DNA of 47,218 nt from Flavobacteriales bacterium UBA4466 (GTDB lineage Bacteria > Bacteroidota > Bacteroidia > Flavobacteriales_D > Sanyastnellaceae). Location: assembly GCA_905182895.1 (NCBI GenBank), contig CAJJDD010000024.1:1-47218 (forward strand). The letters are read 5' to 3'. The translations under genes and the position numbers were made by a program. Below the pieces are notes generated by a model. It was not told where the DNA came from and did no database searches. It saw nothing but the letters and a program-made list of their open reading frames with translations. This document shows positions 9,929 through 19,018 of the stretch, piece by piece (position 1 is the stretch's first letter; each line of letters starts with the position of its first letter).

Positions 9929-10814
9929 CAGTAATTAAAATTCGTAATTGTATTTCTGTAAGGTCGTTGTCATCTGTAAATTGATTGACCAAATCGAAGC
10001 GTTCATTGGAAAAAGGTTCTCTCGTTAGCAGTGATAAAAATGCCCATGTGACGAGTCCTTCCTTAAACTCAGTATCATAGGTTAGAATTTGAAGATACTC
10101 ATCTTTATTTTGAGCTACTTCACCGAAAATTTGTCCTGGAGTATTGTCTTCTATGATAGGAAAGGCCTGATTGAATTCGGCATTAGTGGGAAACCTATAA
10201 AAGAGATTATCGAAGCTGGCATTAATGAAGTTAAACGTATTCATATTTATGTCGTCATAAATAGTGTTATTGAGCATTAATGCATATAAATTTTGGATAG
10301 TTATTTCATTAGCTCTGTAAGCATATTGGCTATTAATAATATTTTTTAGTCGAAGGGATATGGCCTTATTGATTTCATAGCCCAGAAAGTTCTCATTAAT
10401 ACTGTCTGCATAAGCATACGCTTCATAAAGGTTGAACCTTTGTCCTATGAATTCATCAGAAATACCTTCTAAAAGTCTAGCCTTGGTGTCTTCATATAAC
10501 TTTTTATTGTAGGCTATGAAGTAAGAGCTATCCCCAGGAATGGTGTCAGAATTTTTCTGGAGTTTATTAATGAGGAATCTTCTGGATTCAGCGGTTAGTC
10601 CGCTCGCTTCTAAAACCGAAACTTCTTCAATCATTTCAGTATCCAAAGGTTCTCGTCCAATTAAATCTATGAAAAGTCTGTTTACATAATTCTCTACTTG
10701 AAGTGAAGAGATTCCTTCGTAAGGTGGAGGGTCATTATTTTCGAAGACTTCTTTTTCTTTCTTACATGAACTGAAAGATAGGATAGCTATGAAAATAAAG
10801 GTTAATCGTCTCAT
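9909..10814 (-). CDS. DUF1549-like lipoprotein, first gene of the seven-gene operon
   Basis: I chose the ATG at 10814 because it gives a compact signal peptide (RRLTFIFIAILSFSSC, cysteine 17, then KKEKE); another start 21 bases upstream is also open. Near residue 45 the sequence VENYVNRLFIDLIGREPLDTE resembles the opening of DUF1549 (PSD1) proteins, and a second such element (FDNLFYRFPTNAEF) lies near residue 205, a third (LSLLTREPFSNERF) near 270. The product is helical, about 301 residues. It heads a run of seven genes with gaps or overlaps of at most 20 bases. The promoter should lie in 10815-10872, where I see only a weak TATCTTTA box. The function is unknown. Confidence 0.75.
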   Translation of the reverse strand: MRRLTFIFIAILSFSSCKKEKEVFENNDPPPYEGISSLQVENYVNRLFIDLIGREPLDTEMIEEVSVLEASGLTAESRRFLINKLQKNSDTIPGDSSYFIAYNKKLYEDTKARLLEGISDEFIGQRFNLYEAYAYADSINENFLGYEINKAISLRLKNIINSQYAYRANEITIQNLYALMLNNTIYDDINMNTFNFINASFDNLFYRFPTNAEFNQAFPIIEDNTPGQIFGEVAQNKDEYLQILTYDTEFKEGLVTWAFLSLLTREPFSNERFDLVNQFTDDNDLTEIQLRILITDEYAGF

Positions 10815-10872
10815 GAAGTAAAGTGTAGTTCGCATAAAGATACGAATGATACTTTAATTTACAGAGACTATA

Positions 10873-13800
10873 TTAAGTCTTAATGATTTTGTATGTTTTA
10901 TTAGCTGACTTTAATAGATAAACTCCAGAAGAAAACTTCCTAAAGTCTATTCTATGAATACCTGGAGAAGAAAGCAAACCAGTAGCTACAACTTTTCCAG
11001 AGGAGTCTATTATTTGGAAGTCGAAAGAGCTAAAAGGGCTTGAAATTTGAATAAACTCTCTGGCTGGGTTTGGATAAATGCTAATTTCTAATTCTAGTAT
11101 GTCTTCTTCTATAGATGTCACTTGAAGGGGAGCACTTTGCGCGGTGCAATTACTTCCATTATCTAGTTCAAGAATATAAGTCCCGTTTTGCGGATTCAAT
11201 AAATCGAAATCAGCATATCTAGAAAAATAGCATCATCTAAAATCCAATTGTAACTGTTTTCGCTTACACAATTAGTGCATGTGATTTGGTTTGTCTTACT
11301 GATAAAGGAATTGGATCAGGTTCATCTTCATAGACAGTGATGGTTATTTCATCTGTGCTAATGAATTCACCTACAGTATAAGTGTAAGTAATGGTGTACG
11401 TTCCAGGGGAATCGTATGTATGAGTGTAAGCGTCTAATTCACACACCTCCAAAATGGTTCCTTCACCAAGATTATATGAGCATTCTGCACCTTCAGTTAG
11501 AAGGGTTTGGTTGGTGATTTCGATGCTAAATGGAGCGCACCCAAATTCCTCATTGACAAATAGAACAGCTGCATTATACGCACAAGACCCATCATCTAGG
11601 TTAGCTTGCTCATCATAGTTATTAGCTTCTTCATCTGTACAACCTAATACTGCATCCACTATCAATTATGTCTGCATCGGGATTATAATTATCTGCATCG
11701 GGATCATTACAACCTATTTCTTGAACAGCTACCACAAGAGTATTACTTTGTGCGGTGCAATTGCTTCCATTATCTAGTTCAAGAATATAAGTCCCGTTTT
11801 CAGGATTTAATAAATCGAAAGGAGCGTCCTCTAGAATAATAACATTATCTAAAATCCAATTGTAACTATTTTCGTTCAGACAATTGGTGCACGTTATTTG
11901 GTTTACGTCATCTAAATAATCTAGAAGAGGAGCAGGTTCAGCCTCATAGACAGTAATAGTTATTTCAGCTGTACTAATAAAGTCATCCACAGTATAGGTG
12001 TAAGTAATGGTGTAGACTCCAGGGGAATCGTATGTATGAGTGTAAGCATCTAATTCACACACCTCTAAAATGGTTCCTTCACCAAGGTTAAATGAGCATT
12101 CGGCACCTTCATTTAGAAGTGTTTGGTTGGTGATTTCGATGCTAAATGGAGCGCACCCAAATTCCTCATTGACCAGTACAACCAGAATAGATACAAGAAC
12201 CATCATCAAGGTTGGCTTGCTCATTGAAGTTTAGAGCTTCTGCATTGATGCAGCCCGAGTACAAGCAGGTAGTATTTACATTAGCTGAGGCATCAAATTG
12301 AATATAATTATCGTCTGTACATCCATATACAGCAGCCTCACAACTTCCATCATCAAAATTAGCATTCGGATTATAATTGAAAGCAAATATGTCTAAACAA
12401 CCAGGAACTATTAATGTAATACAAGACCCATTATCTTGGTTGGCCTCAGGATTGTACTCAAAATACAATTCATCGGTACAACCAAAAACAGAATAAGTAT
12501 GTTAACTCGAATCATTGGGGTAGTCAACGTATAGAAGGTCGCGTTTTCTGAGGGGTATTCTATGATAGTGGTGGAAGCTGGAGATATTCCGCTAGTAGCT
12601 ATTCGTACTAATCCATTTTCTTGAAATGAACTAAAAGAAGCTAAGAATATTGTATCTGTTATTAAATAAGGTTCTATAAGCTCTAACGTTACGAACTTGG
12701 CTTCTCCGACTTGATTTAAATCCCATTGGTTTATTTCATAAGGGAGAGTTTCTGCCATAACACTATCTCTGAGTAGGTTTAGTATTAATCCATTTGTCGT
12801 GGCTCCTACCGATGAATTCTCGGAAAACGCCACAGATATGCTCGTACATTTAAGAGGTTCGGTTATGATTCCTTCAAAGTAATTCCCTAATTCAAAATGA
12901 CTTTCTGCAAACTCGTCAGCTGGAGTAAACTCCCCATCCATTTCGTATTTATCACGGGCAAACGTATATTCCGACATTTTATAAGACTTAGAAGCAAAAT
13001 TATTCTCCTCATCCTCATCTTCTTCTGCTTGATCTATCTGAAACTCTATATTGTATGAGCCGAGGGTCTCACTTGGAAGATATTCTTCGGTCGCCAATAT
13101 GCTAAATTCACCTGGAGGAATAGAAATAGGGCTAGAGCTTAATACAGCTAATTCTTCTTCAGATTGATTGAAAACTTTGGCTGTTAATGTAACAGCTGTT
13201 TGGGTATTGTTCCCGATGTTCAAAGCATCAGCGTGAAACTGAAAAGGAGTAATCATAGTTCTAGGGTAGATGCTATATTCCATCTTCTCTATTCCGCTAA
13301 ACCCTTGATTGAAGTTGAATGCTGTGTAACGAGCTTCTGGCATAAATATGTCATTATTATTTGGTTTATATATGACTATATCATCTATCATCCAATAGTA
13401 ATAAAGACCTTCGAAGTGAAATCGTATTCTTACGTCAGGTTGGTTAGCTGCTATTGCAGAGATGTTTACTGATGCAAGATTCAAATCTCCGGAGAAAAAA
13501 CCTACTTGAGTGTTGTTTTCTATAATAGGTTCGAAGCTGTTTCCGCCGTCAATACTTATGGAAACCGAAGTGGCACCTTGGAAGTTTTTATATTGTTGTT
13601 GAAAAGTAAGTACCAGTGAAGTTTCGCCAGTGAAATCTAAGGGTGAGCTTGTAAGGTCAGCGCTGTGAGGTCCGGGATCAATTCCTGACCCTATGTTTCC
13701 GCATGGACCTGTTTCATCATCCCAGTAATTAGAATCAAAAATAACAAACCCGTTTTCGTGTGTAGTGCTTTCCACAGGTTCAGACTGTGCACCGCAACTA

Positions 13801-14000
13801 CCTCTGCTTGCTACAGTGTTATCCGGAATAGTAAGCGGCCCTCGGTATTCCCAAAGCCCAATTCCTGACTCTGATGACCTTTCCCAGTTCTCAGGGATTC
13901 CATTACTGAAATCGAATGAGATTAATTCTTCTCCGTAGACTTGAGAGTATGCATAGAGGCTGGTAAACAATAGAATTAGCGTTGAAAAAGTCTTATGCAT
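10873..14000 (-). CDS. Large T9SS type A sorted protein with MAM-like domain, GCTD repeats and duplicated PKD-like unit (several frame breaks)
   Basis: The ATG at 14000 gives the signal peptide HKTFSTLILLFTSLYAYSQ; a further in-frame start lies at 14021. The N-terminal 220 residues look like a jelly-roll/MAM-like domain (SLVLTFQQQYKNFQGATSVSI, WMIDDIVIY). A CARDB-like region follows. After a frame break near 12500 come at least six copies of a calcium-binding-like repeat (GC-D-x-x-A-x-NYNPxANxDDGSC), interleaved with two near-identical PKD-like units (EEFGCAPFSIEITNQT ... YDSPGxYTITYTYTV). Further breaks lie near 12200, 11650 and 11230. The C-terminus is a T9SS type A sorting domain (ISIYPNPAREFIQI ... 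GVYLLKSANKTYKIIKT). The locus encodes about 1,040 residues if mended. It is predicted to be secreted to the cell surface; the ligand is unknown. The breaks cluster in the repeated DNA, where assembly is hardest. Confidence 0.82.
11141..11557. repeat. Copy 1 of an intragenic duplication
   Basis: This stretch matches 11752-12173 closely along its whole length, with long identical runs at both ends. It encodes a PKD-like unit plus a Cys-containing linker of the type A surface protein. The repeat distance is about 611-616 bases; the small difference reflects indels that also break the frame. Confidence 0.85.
11752..12173. repeat. Copy 2 of an intragenic duplication
   Basis: Partner of 11141-11557. 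By eye the two copies are close to 90% identical, more than needed to keep the protein fold, which points to a recent duplication or to gene conversion between copies. Confidence 0.85.
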
Positions 14001-14073
14001 TGTCCTTAGTCTTATGTTCATTGGTTGAAATTGTCCTTACGAAGATAGCAAATACTAAATAATTTATTAGAAT

Positions 14074-14100
14074 AAAAAAACCGCCTCTTTAAGGAGGCGG
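14074..14100 (-). terminator. Rho-independent terminator of the CsgG/LPP20 operon
   Basis: Read on the minus strand, the inverted repeat CCGCCTCC / GAGGCGG (14081-14100) is followed by seven T (14080-14074). It lies 28 bases past the stop codon of the LPP20-like lipoprotein and separates that operon from the large T9SS protein. Confidence 0.9.
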
Positions 14101-14128
14101 TTTAAATAATTAAAAGTGAGCGATGAAA

Positions 14129-14713
14129 TTAGTTCTGCTCCTCTAATTTCCTCATTTCTTCTTCGAAAGTTTCTTTGAACTTCTCGTAGTTGTACTCTAC
14201 TTTAATTCTTTCATCTTTCGAAAGTTTATCGTTGTATGAATCAGCAAGTTTAGTTCCGCTTAATTCAATAGCGATATAAGCTACATAATTTCCAGTAGAG
14301 GTGTTTCGAGTTAACTCATCACATATTTTCATCGCTCCTTGAAGTTCCTGATCTACTACTGTCCTAGACATTTCATTAAATGTCTCAGTTACTTCCTCCT
14401 TGTTATTAAACTCCGAAGAATTAACATAATTATCACCTACTATTTTCATAGTAACTTTAATTGTTTTGGCTAGTTCAGCATTGGCATTCGATCTTGCTTT
14501 TTTCTTAGCAGTCTCTCTATCCATACTCTCGCCTGTGGCATTAGCCCGAAATGTGTTTTTATCCGAAAAGTATTGCTGGCCGCTACATTTCTCTAAAATT
14601 GTAACCTCACCTGCGGGAGTCTTTTCGATTGGTTTTTTCTTACAGCTTGTAAATGTTACACCTATTCCTAGAATTAGTGTAGCTGCTAAAATGGAGTTCT
14701 GTATTCTTTTCAT
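14129..14713 (-). CDS. LPP20-like lipoprotein
   Basis: A lipoprotein signal ends GVTFTSC (cysteine 24), followed by KKKP. The mature part contains the LPP20/FlgP-type core: a Gly-containing strand (RANATGESMDRETAKKKARSN) running into alternating Ala residues of a long helix (ANAELAKTIK), then a conserved VVDQELQGAMKICDE segment and a strand GNYVAYIAIELS. A charged C-terminal helix ends the protein. The length is 194 residues. LPP20-type lipoproteins sit in the outer membrane; in Vibrio the related FlgP is part of a motor ring, but no flagellar genes are seen here. It is the last gene of a four-gene operon whose first members encode a CsgG-like protein and a second LPP20-like protein, and it is directly followed by a terminator. 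The precise function is unknown. Confidence 0.82.
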   Translation of the reverse strand: MKRIQNSILAATLILGIGVTFTSCKKKPIEKTPAGEVTILEKCSGQQYFSDKNTFRANATGESMDRETAKKKARSNANAELAKTIKVTMKIVGDNYVNSSEFNNKEEVTETFNEMSRTVVDQELQGAMKICDELTRNTSTGNYVAYIAIELSGTKLADSYNDKLSKDERIKVEYNYEKFKETFEEEMRKLEEQN

Positions 14714-14771
14714 TTTAATATGGTTTTGTTCGTTTGAGTTCTGATTTCATAAACTGTGCCAAAAGTCTGTC

Positions 14772-15063
14772 TTATAGCAAGACATCCATGAGTTTAGGTA
14801 TAAGTTCTTTTTTTATTTTTTTTACAGTGTTTCTCACAGCGTCACTTTCAGCACCATTTGTGTTCATGTGAATGCCTTTAATGTTGGTGTAGCTATCTGA
14901 GAATAGTTGTCTATGACTCGTATGGTCTTCTATAGTTATTGTGAGGTCTAATCTTGAAGGTTTAATATCTAGAAGTGTCTTTTATAAGTTGATAGACATT
15001 GCTGTCAATCAAGAAAATAACAGTGGCAACACATTACAAATTAAAAGTTTTAATTCTCTTCAT
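14772..15063 (-). CDS. Possible small lipoprotein between the two LPP20-like genes (broken frame)
   Basis: The ATG at 15063 begins MKRIKTFNL and then stops, but the neighbouring frame continues with a hydrophobic stretch and a lipobox-like LLFS, and a good open segment (DIKPSRLDLTITIEDH ... AVRNTVKKIKKELIPKLM) runs to a stop at 14772. Mended, it would be about 97 residues, starting one base past the stop region of the upstream gene. The conserved-looking C-terminal half and its place inside the operon argue for a real gene; three interruptions in under 300 bases argue for either poor sequence or a decaying gene. I do not recognise the family. Confidence 0.45.
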
Positions 15064-15066
15064 AAC

Positions 15067-16110
15067 TTAGGATCTCTTGCATAAAAAAATTAATCTCCCA
15101 ACTAAAATATGTCTTACTTGCAAGAAACTAAGCATTTTATTATTTATCCCTGCAGTTAGTAGTTCACTTATCTCGGGAGAAGAGTCATTCTTAAGAAGTT
15201 CGTCATAATCGACCCAAATTTTCAGTTCGAAATTTCTAGTATCCTCTTTGAAGTTTTCTCCATGAATAGTGATTATCCCATCTGGATTAGTGTAGAGTTT
15301 TTTTTCTCTGGCATACGGCCGGTTAGTGAATTTATAAAAAACAGGAAGATTGGGAATGTAGTGTCCTTGGTTTTTAACGGCTATAGAAACGGAGTTTGAA
15401 AAGCCATTTTTATAGCTGAGGTTAAAGGTGTTGTCACTTGAAATCAATTCTAATTCTGAACAAATTCTTCTAATCTGTTCATAGAGAGCGTTATCTAAAA
15501 AGAGGTTTCCGGTTCCTGCTATATATAAGTTGTTCTCAGACCAATACTCTTTCATGTTCAGTAATCCTTTACTAAACAAATCGAGTGCATCGGCTAATTT
15601 CCCCTCAGTTCTGTAAGTTAGTCCTGTTTTGTAATTGGCGTAAGACTGGTCGAGCACTTTTTGTCTTTTTAAGATTTTTAAGATTTTTGTATGCTCGGAC
15701 TTTGAGATTCGTGTAAATATCCAGAATTCGTTTTCATTCTCCCAGGAATCTACAATTTCAAAGTCGGTAATTTCTTCCTTAAAAGTTGAGCGAACCATAC
15801 TTTGGAATTCCTCAGAATAATCGAAGTTGTTATCTATTGTATGATAAAAGGATTCCCCTGAGATGTTCACAGTGATTTCAGAGCTCATGTCTGTTAGTGC
15901 ATTCTTTTTAGCCACTATAGAATAGTCTGTAGGGATGAGTTATTTTATTCGAGCTCCCTATGCCGATGTAATAACTCCCGTCTATAGGTCTGCTGAATAG
16001 CCCATTCAGGCCTAGCGTTCTGGGCCTATTATATGTTTCTGTGATTTTATTTCTAGAACCGCAAGAGAACTAGACGCCTCAGAATAGCGATGATACCTTA
16101 ATGTCTTCAT
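15067..16110 (-). CDS. Second LPP20-like lipoprotein with C-terminal extension (signal region damaged)
   Basis: The ATG at 16110 overlaps the stop of the CsgG-like gene (ATGA), a sign of coupled translation. The signal peptide region carries a frame change and two in-frame stops (16079-16081 and 16070-16072) before a recognisable lipobox FSCGS. Next comes the family hallmark GSYYIGIGSSNKITHP, a further shift near 15920, and then VAKKNALTDMSSEITVNISGES, the alanine-containing helix and strand of LPP20-like proteins in Bacteroidota. A helical segment (NYKTGLTYRTEGKLADALDLFSKG) resembles a single TPR, and the C-terminal 130 residues look beta-rich, perhaps an Ig-like domain. Mended length is about 345 residues. 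The outer-membrane location and function are inferred from the family and from the neighbouring CsgG-like gene. Confidence 0.75.
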
Positions 16111-17540
16111 TTGACCTGAGTTTTTATAAACGAACCTATGTCTGAGCTTAATTTATAGCTCAGGTCTTTCATTAAGTCAGTTGAAAGTTCTTCAGTAGAG
16201 GAGATCGTCTTTTTGCCATTTAATAATCGGTCTAATTCATTTTTAGAATTTCTGTTAGTGTTGACTGCTCCTCCTGCCCGCGAAGGATATAAATTAGAAT
16301 GGTCTCCATCATACATGCCGTAGACCATGACGTCTTCCATTCTGTCCTCTATGATTCTAGACTTTATAACTTCTCCAGTCTCTAACGAGGTAATCTTATA
16401 TTGAAATGAAACATTTACAGTGTTCTTTTTCTGATATTTCGTGTAATTTGTTGTTCTATATTTAGTTTCGTAGTAATTTTTGTTTGTCTCTTTATTTAGC
16501 TTTTTAACCTTGTAACTTTCATAACCAGTAAGTGCAGTTTTTTGAAGCCTTCCTTCATTTGACCCGTATGTAAGAACCGTCCCGGTAAGAAGTGTTTTGG
16601 CTCCGATTAAATTACCCGCGGTTACAGCCGTTTCTTCATCTATAACTCCAGACATCCCCAGCTGTTGCTCTCCTATAATAAGGTCAAAGTTTTCTCTATC
16701 TATAACCTTAAGGAAAGGGTCGTTAATTGAAGTAAGCGCATCTAATGCATAGGCAGTAACCTTTTTATCCAAGCCACTTCTGTTAGTACCGTTTTCGAAG
16801 CCTACGACTGCTAAAGTTATTATCCCAAGCTCTAGTGATTGGTCTTTAAGGTCCTGGGCTTCTTTGAAGTTTGGGTCTCTGTCAATTATTTTGTCAAAAT
16901 CTGAGTAAGCAGACCTGAACTTTTTATTTTCTAGGTGCTCTAAAGCCTTTTTGTAAAGCGGTTCTAGATATGCCAAGTTTTTGAGAACCCCCGAATCTTT
17001 ATAATTTGAATCGAACTTACCAATCTCTTTAAATTTAAGTTCTGCCGCAGTAAATTGACCTTTGTCTAATAACTCGGTACCTTCATTATATAAATCCAAA
17101 AGATAACTCTGTGTGATTTCTGCGTAATCAGATTCGAAGTATGAGGGAATTTCTAAGGTTACTCCTATTTTTTTAATTTTAGCTTGGTAGTCCTGAGCTC
17201 TAATAAATGAATAAACGCCCTCTCTTTTTTGGTCTAGACTTCTGGATTTAGTGAATGCTTCTAGCTTTTTGTTCAGTACTGTTTGTCCAGTATTCTTTAA
17301 TCCTACTTTGGCTTCGATGTTGTTTCTATTGCGTTGCAACGCTCCATAATATGATGCGGCAGCTTCATCTATAAGCCCTTGATTTTCTAGTTTAAACCCT
17401 CTTTTGTAGTAGGCCTTACTTCCGTTACATGCGGTAAGAGTTATGCAAAAAACTATCAACCATAGAAAGCTTTTAGAGCATGTGCTACATCCAATCAGTC
17501 TTAATTTAAGTCTCTTTCTAATCGGGTAAACTAGATTCAT
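16107..17540 (-). CDS. CsgG-like lipoprotein with TPR N-terminal half
   Basis: A lipoprotein signal (LWLIVFCITLTAC, cysteine 38) is followed by TPR-like helices (about 40-235; KRGFKLENQGLIDEAAASYYGALQ and ALEHLENKKFRSAYSDFDKI are clear). From about residue 235 the CsgG-type core begins: LAVVGFENGT, ALDALTSINDPFLKVIDRENFDLIIGEQQLGMSG and the GNLIGAKTLLTGTVLTYG segment, followed by a variable hairpin and a C-terminal helix. CsgG-family proteins are outer-membrane lipoproteins; CsgG itself forms the curli pore, while relatives have no secretion role. No curlin genes are seen, so a curli role is not supported. This is the first gene of a four-gene lipoprotein operon and has a strong promoter just upstream. 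The frame is intact over 477 residues. A perfect palindrome, GCGTTGCAACGC, lies within it. Confidence 0.85.
   Translation of the reverse strand: MNLVYPIRKRLKLRLIGCSTCSKSFLWLIVFCITLTACNGSKAYYKRGFKLENQGLIDEAAASYYGALQRNRNNIEAKVGLKNTGQTVLNKKLEAFTKSRSLDQKREGVYSFIRAQDYQAKIKKIGVTLEIPSYFESDYAEITQSYLLDLYNEGTELLDKGQFTAAELKFKEIGKFDSNYKDSGVLKNLAYLEPLYKKALEHLENKKFRSAYSDFDKIIDRDPNFKEAQDLKDQSLELGIITLAVVGFENGTNRSGLDKKVTAYALDALTSINDPFLKVIDRENFDLIIGEQQLGMSGVIDEETAVTAGNLIGAKTLLTGTVLTYGSNEGRLQKTALTGYESYKVKKLNKETNKNYYETKYRTTNYTKYQKKNTVNVSFQYKITSLETGEVIKSRIIEDRMEDVMVYGMYDGDHSNLYPSRAGGAVNTNRNSKNELDRLLNGKKTISSTEELSTDLMKDLSYKLSSDIGSFIKTQVK
17331..17342. repeat. Perfect palindrome GCGTTGCAACGC
   Basis: Twelve-base palindrome inside the CsgG-like gene, encoding Ala-Leu-Gln-Arg on the minus strand. 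It is one of two perfect copies in the window; shorter versions recur at five more places. Confidence 0.9.
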
Positions 17541-17564
17541 TTATAAGTGTTTTGTAAAAGTTTG

Positions 17565-17595
17565 CAAAGTTAAGCACTTCCAAACTCGTGCCAAA
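17565..17595 (-). promoter_or_regulatory. Bacteroidota-type promoter of the CsgG/LPP20 operon
   Basis: On the minus strand TTTG (17595-17592) is followed after 19 bases by TAACTTTG (17572-17565). This fits the Flavobacterium consensus of TTG about 33 bases and TAnnTTTG about 7 bases upstream of the transcript start. Transcription would begin near 17558, leaving a leader of under 20 bases before the ATG at 17540. Confidence 0.75.
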
Positions 17596-17690
17596 AAATT
17601 ATATTGACGAAAAATAATTCAAGTCTGTCCTAATAAATTCGATTCTCCGATTATTTTTGAACTTAGTTATAAAAAGAACTTTACAGAGAC

Positions 17691-19018
17691 ATGAAAAAAA
17701 TATTAGTAATAGGGGCGGGGCGGAGTAGTAGTTCTTTAATTCGTTATTTAACAGAGTTGTTAGTGAGTAATAACTGGCATTTACGAATAGCAGATAGAGA
17801 CTTAGATCTAGCAAAGGAGAAAATTAATGGAGCAGCTAATGCTGAAGCTATTTCTTTTAATGCACTGAAAAGCGAAGAAAGAATTCCACATCTCGAGTGG
17901 GCTGATATAGTAGTTTCAATGTTGCCAGCTGCTTTTCATCTAGATATAGCTAAAGATTGTGTGCTTTTAAAGAAGAACTTAATTACTCCCTCATATATTA
18001 CTTCAGAAATGAAAGCTTTGGAGGAGGATTGTAAAGCTAATGGAGTCTTTATCTTAAATGAGCTTGGTTTAGACCCGGGAATTGATCATATGAGTGCCAT
18101 GAAAGATTATTGATGGTATAAAGGCTAAAGGAGGAGAAATAGATCGTTTTGAGTCTTTTACCGGTGGCCTAATAGCTCCGGAAAGTCGATACGAACCCAT
18201 GGCATTATAAATTTACATGGAATCCAAGAAATGTAGTTTTAGCAGGTCAAGGAAGTGCCGCCACATTCTACAAAACGGCAAGTACAAATTCGTGCCTTAT
18301 AACAAATTATTTTCTAGAACCAAAGAAATAGAAATAGACAGCTATGGGGTTTTTGAAGGCTATGCCAATAGAGATTCGCTAAGTTATATAGAGGTCTATG
18401 GATTAACAGGAATACCGACTATTTATAGAGGAACGTTAAGAAGGAAAGGATACTCAGAAGCATGGAATACCTTCGTTCAGTTGGGATGTACAGATGATTC
18501 TTATGTGCTTCCGGATACAGAAAATATGACTTACAGAGAATATGTTAATTCTTTTCTAACTTATCATACTGAGTTGACTGTAGAGAAGAAATTACAAGAT
18601 TCCCTTGGTTTAAGTAATGAGGTAATGGACAAGTTAAGGTGGCTTGGTGTTTTTGAGGATAAAAAAATAGGCGTCAAAGGCCTTTCTCCAGCGAAGGTTC
18701 TGCAAAAGAAATTAGAAGAAGATGCTAAGCACAGATGATAAAGACTTAATAGTCATGTATCATAAATTCAGTTATTCTCTCAAAGGAGAGAGTTTTGATG
18801 TAATTTCTTCATTAGCAGTTGAGGGAGAGGACCAGATCTATACAGGAATGTCTAATACAGTAGGTTTGCCTTTAGGTATAGCTGTAAAATTGGTTCTACA
18901 AGGAAAGCTGTCGTTGACAGGCGTGCATCTTCCTGTGATTCCTGAGATTTATGAGCCTATTTTAAAAGAGTTAGGAGAATTAGGGGTAGTATTCAATGAA
19001 AAAGAATCTAAGTGTTAA
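17691..19018 (+). CDS. Saccharopine dehydrogenase-like oxidoreductase (several frame breaks)
   Basis: The ATG at 17691 begins a Rossmann fold (KKILVIGAGRSSSSLIRYL) and continues with ADIVVSMLPAAFH and the highly conserved LNELGLDPGIDHMSAM. The frame breaks near 18105 and again near 18200, but the hallmarks GGEIDRFESFTGGLIAPES and WNPRNVVLAGQGSAATF are readable between. A long open stretch (18217-18738) and a final one (18722-19018; SSLAVEGEDQ, MSNTVGLPLGIAVKLVLQG) complete the domain. Mended length is about 440 residues, as expected for the lysine-pathway enzyme family (NAD(P)-dependent interconversion of saccharopine). The exact substrate cannot be told from sequence alone. Neighbours do not point to a lysine pathway. 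Confidence 0.85.

Noticed and set aside
11141-12173. CRISPR-like or mobile-element repeat
   Set aside because: There are only two long units, they are coding and lie inside one surface-protein gene, without spacers or inverted ends.
16107-17540. Curli secretion system, suggested by the CsgG-like protein
   Set aside because: No curlin, CsgE or CsgF-like genes are nearby, and CsgG-like folds occur in many unrelated lipoproteins.
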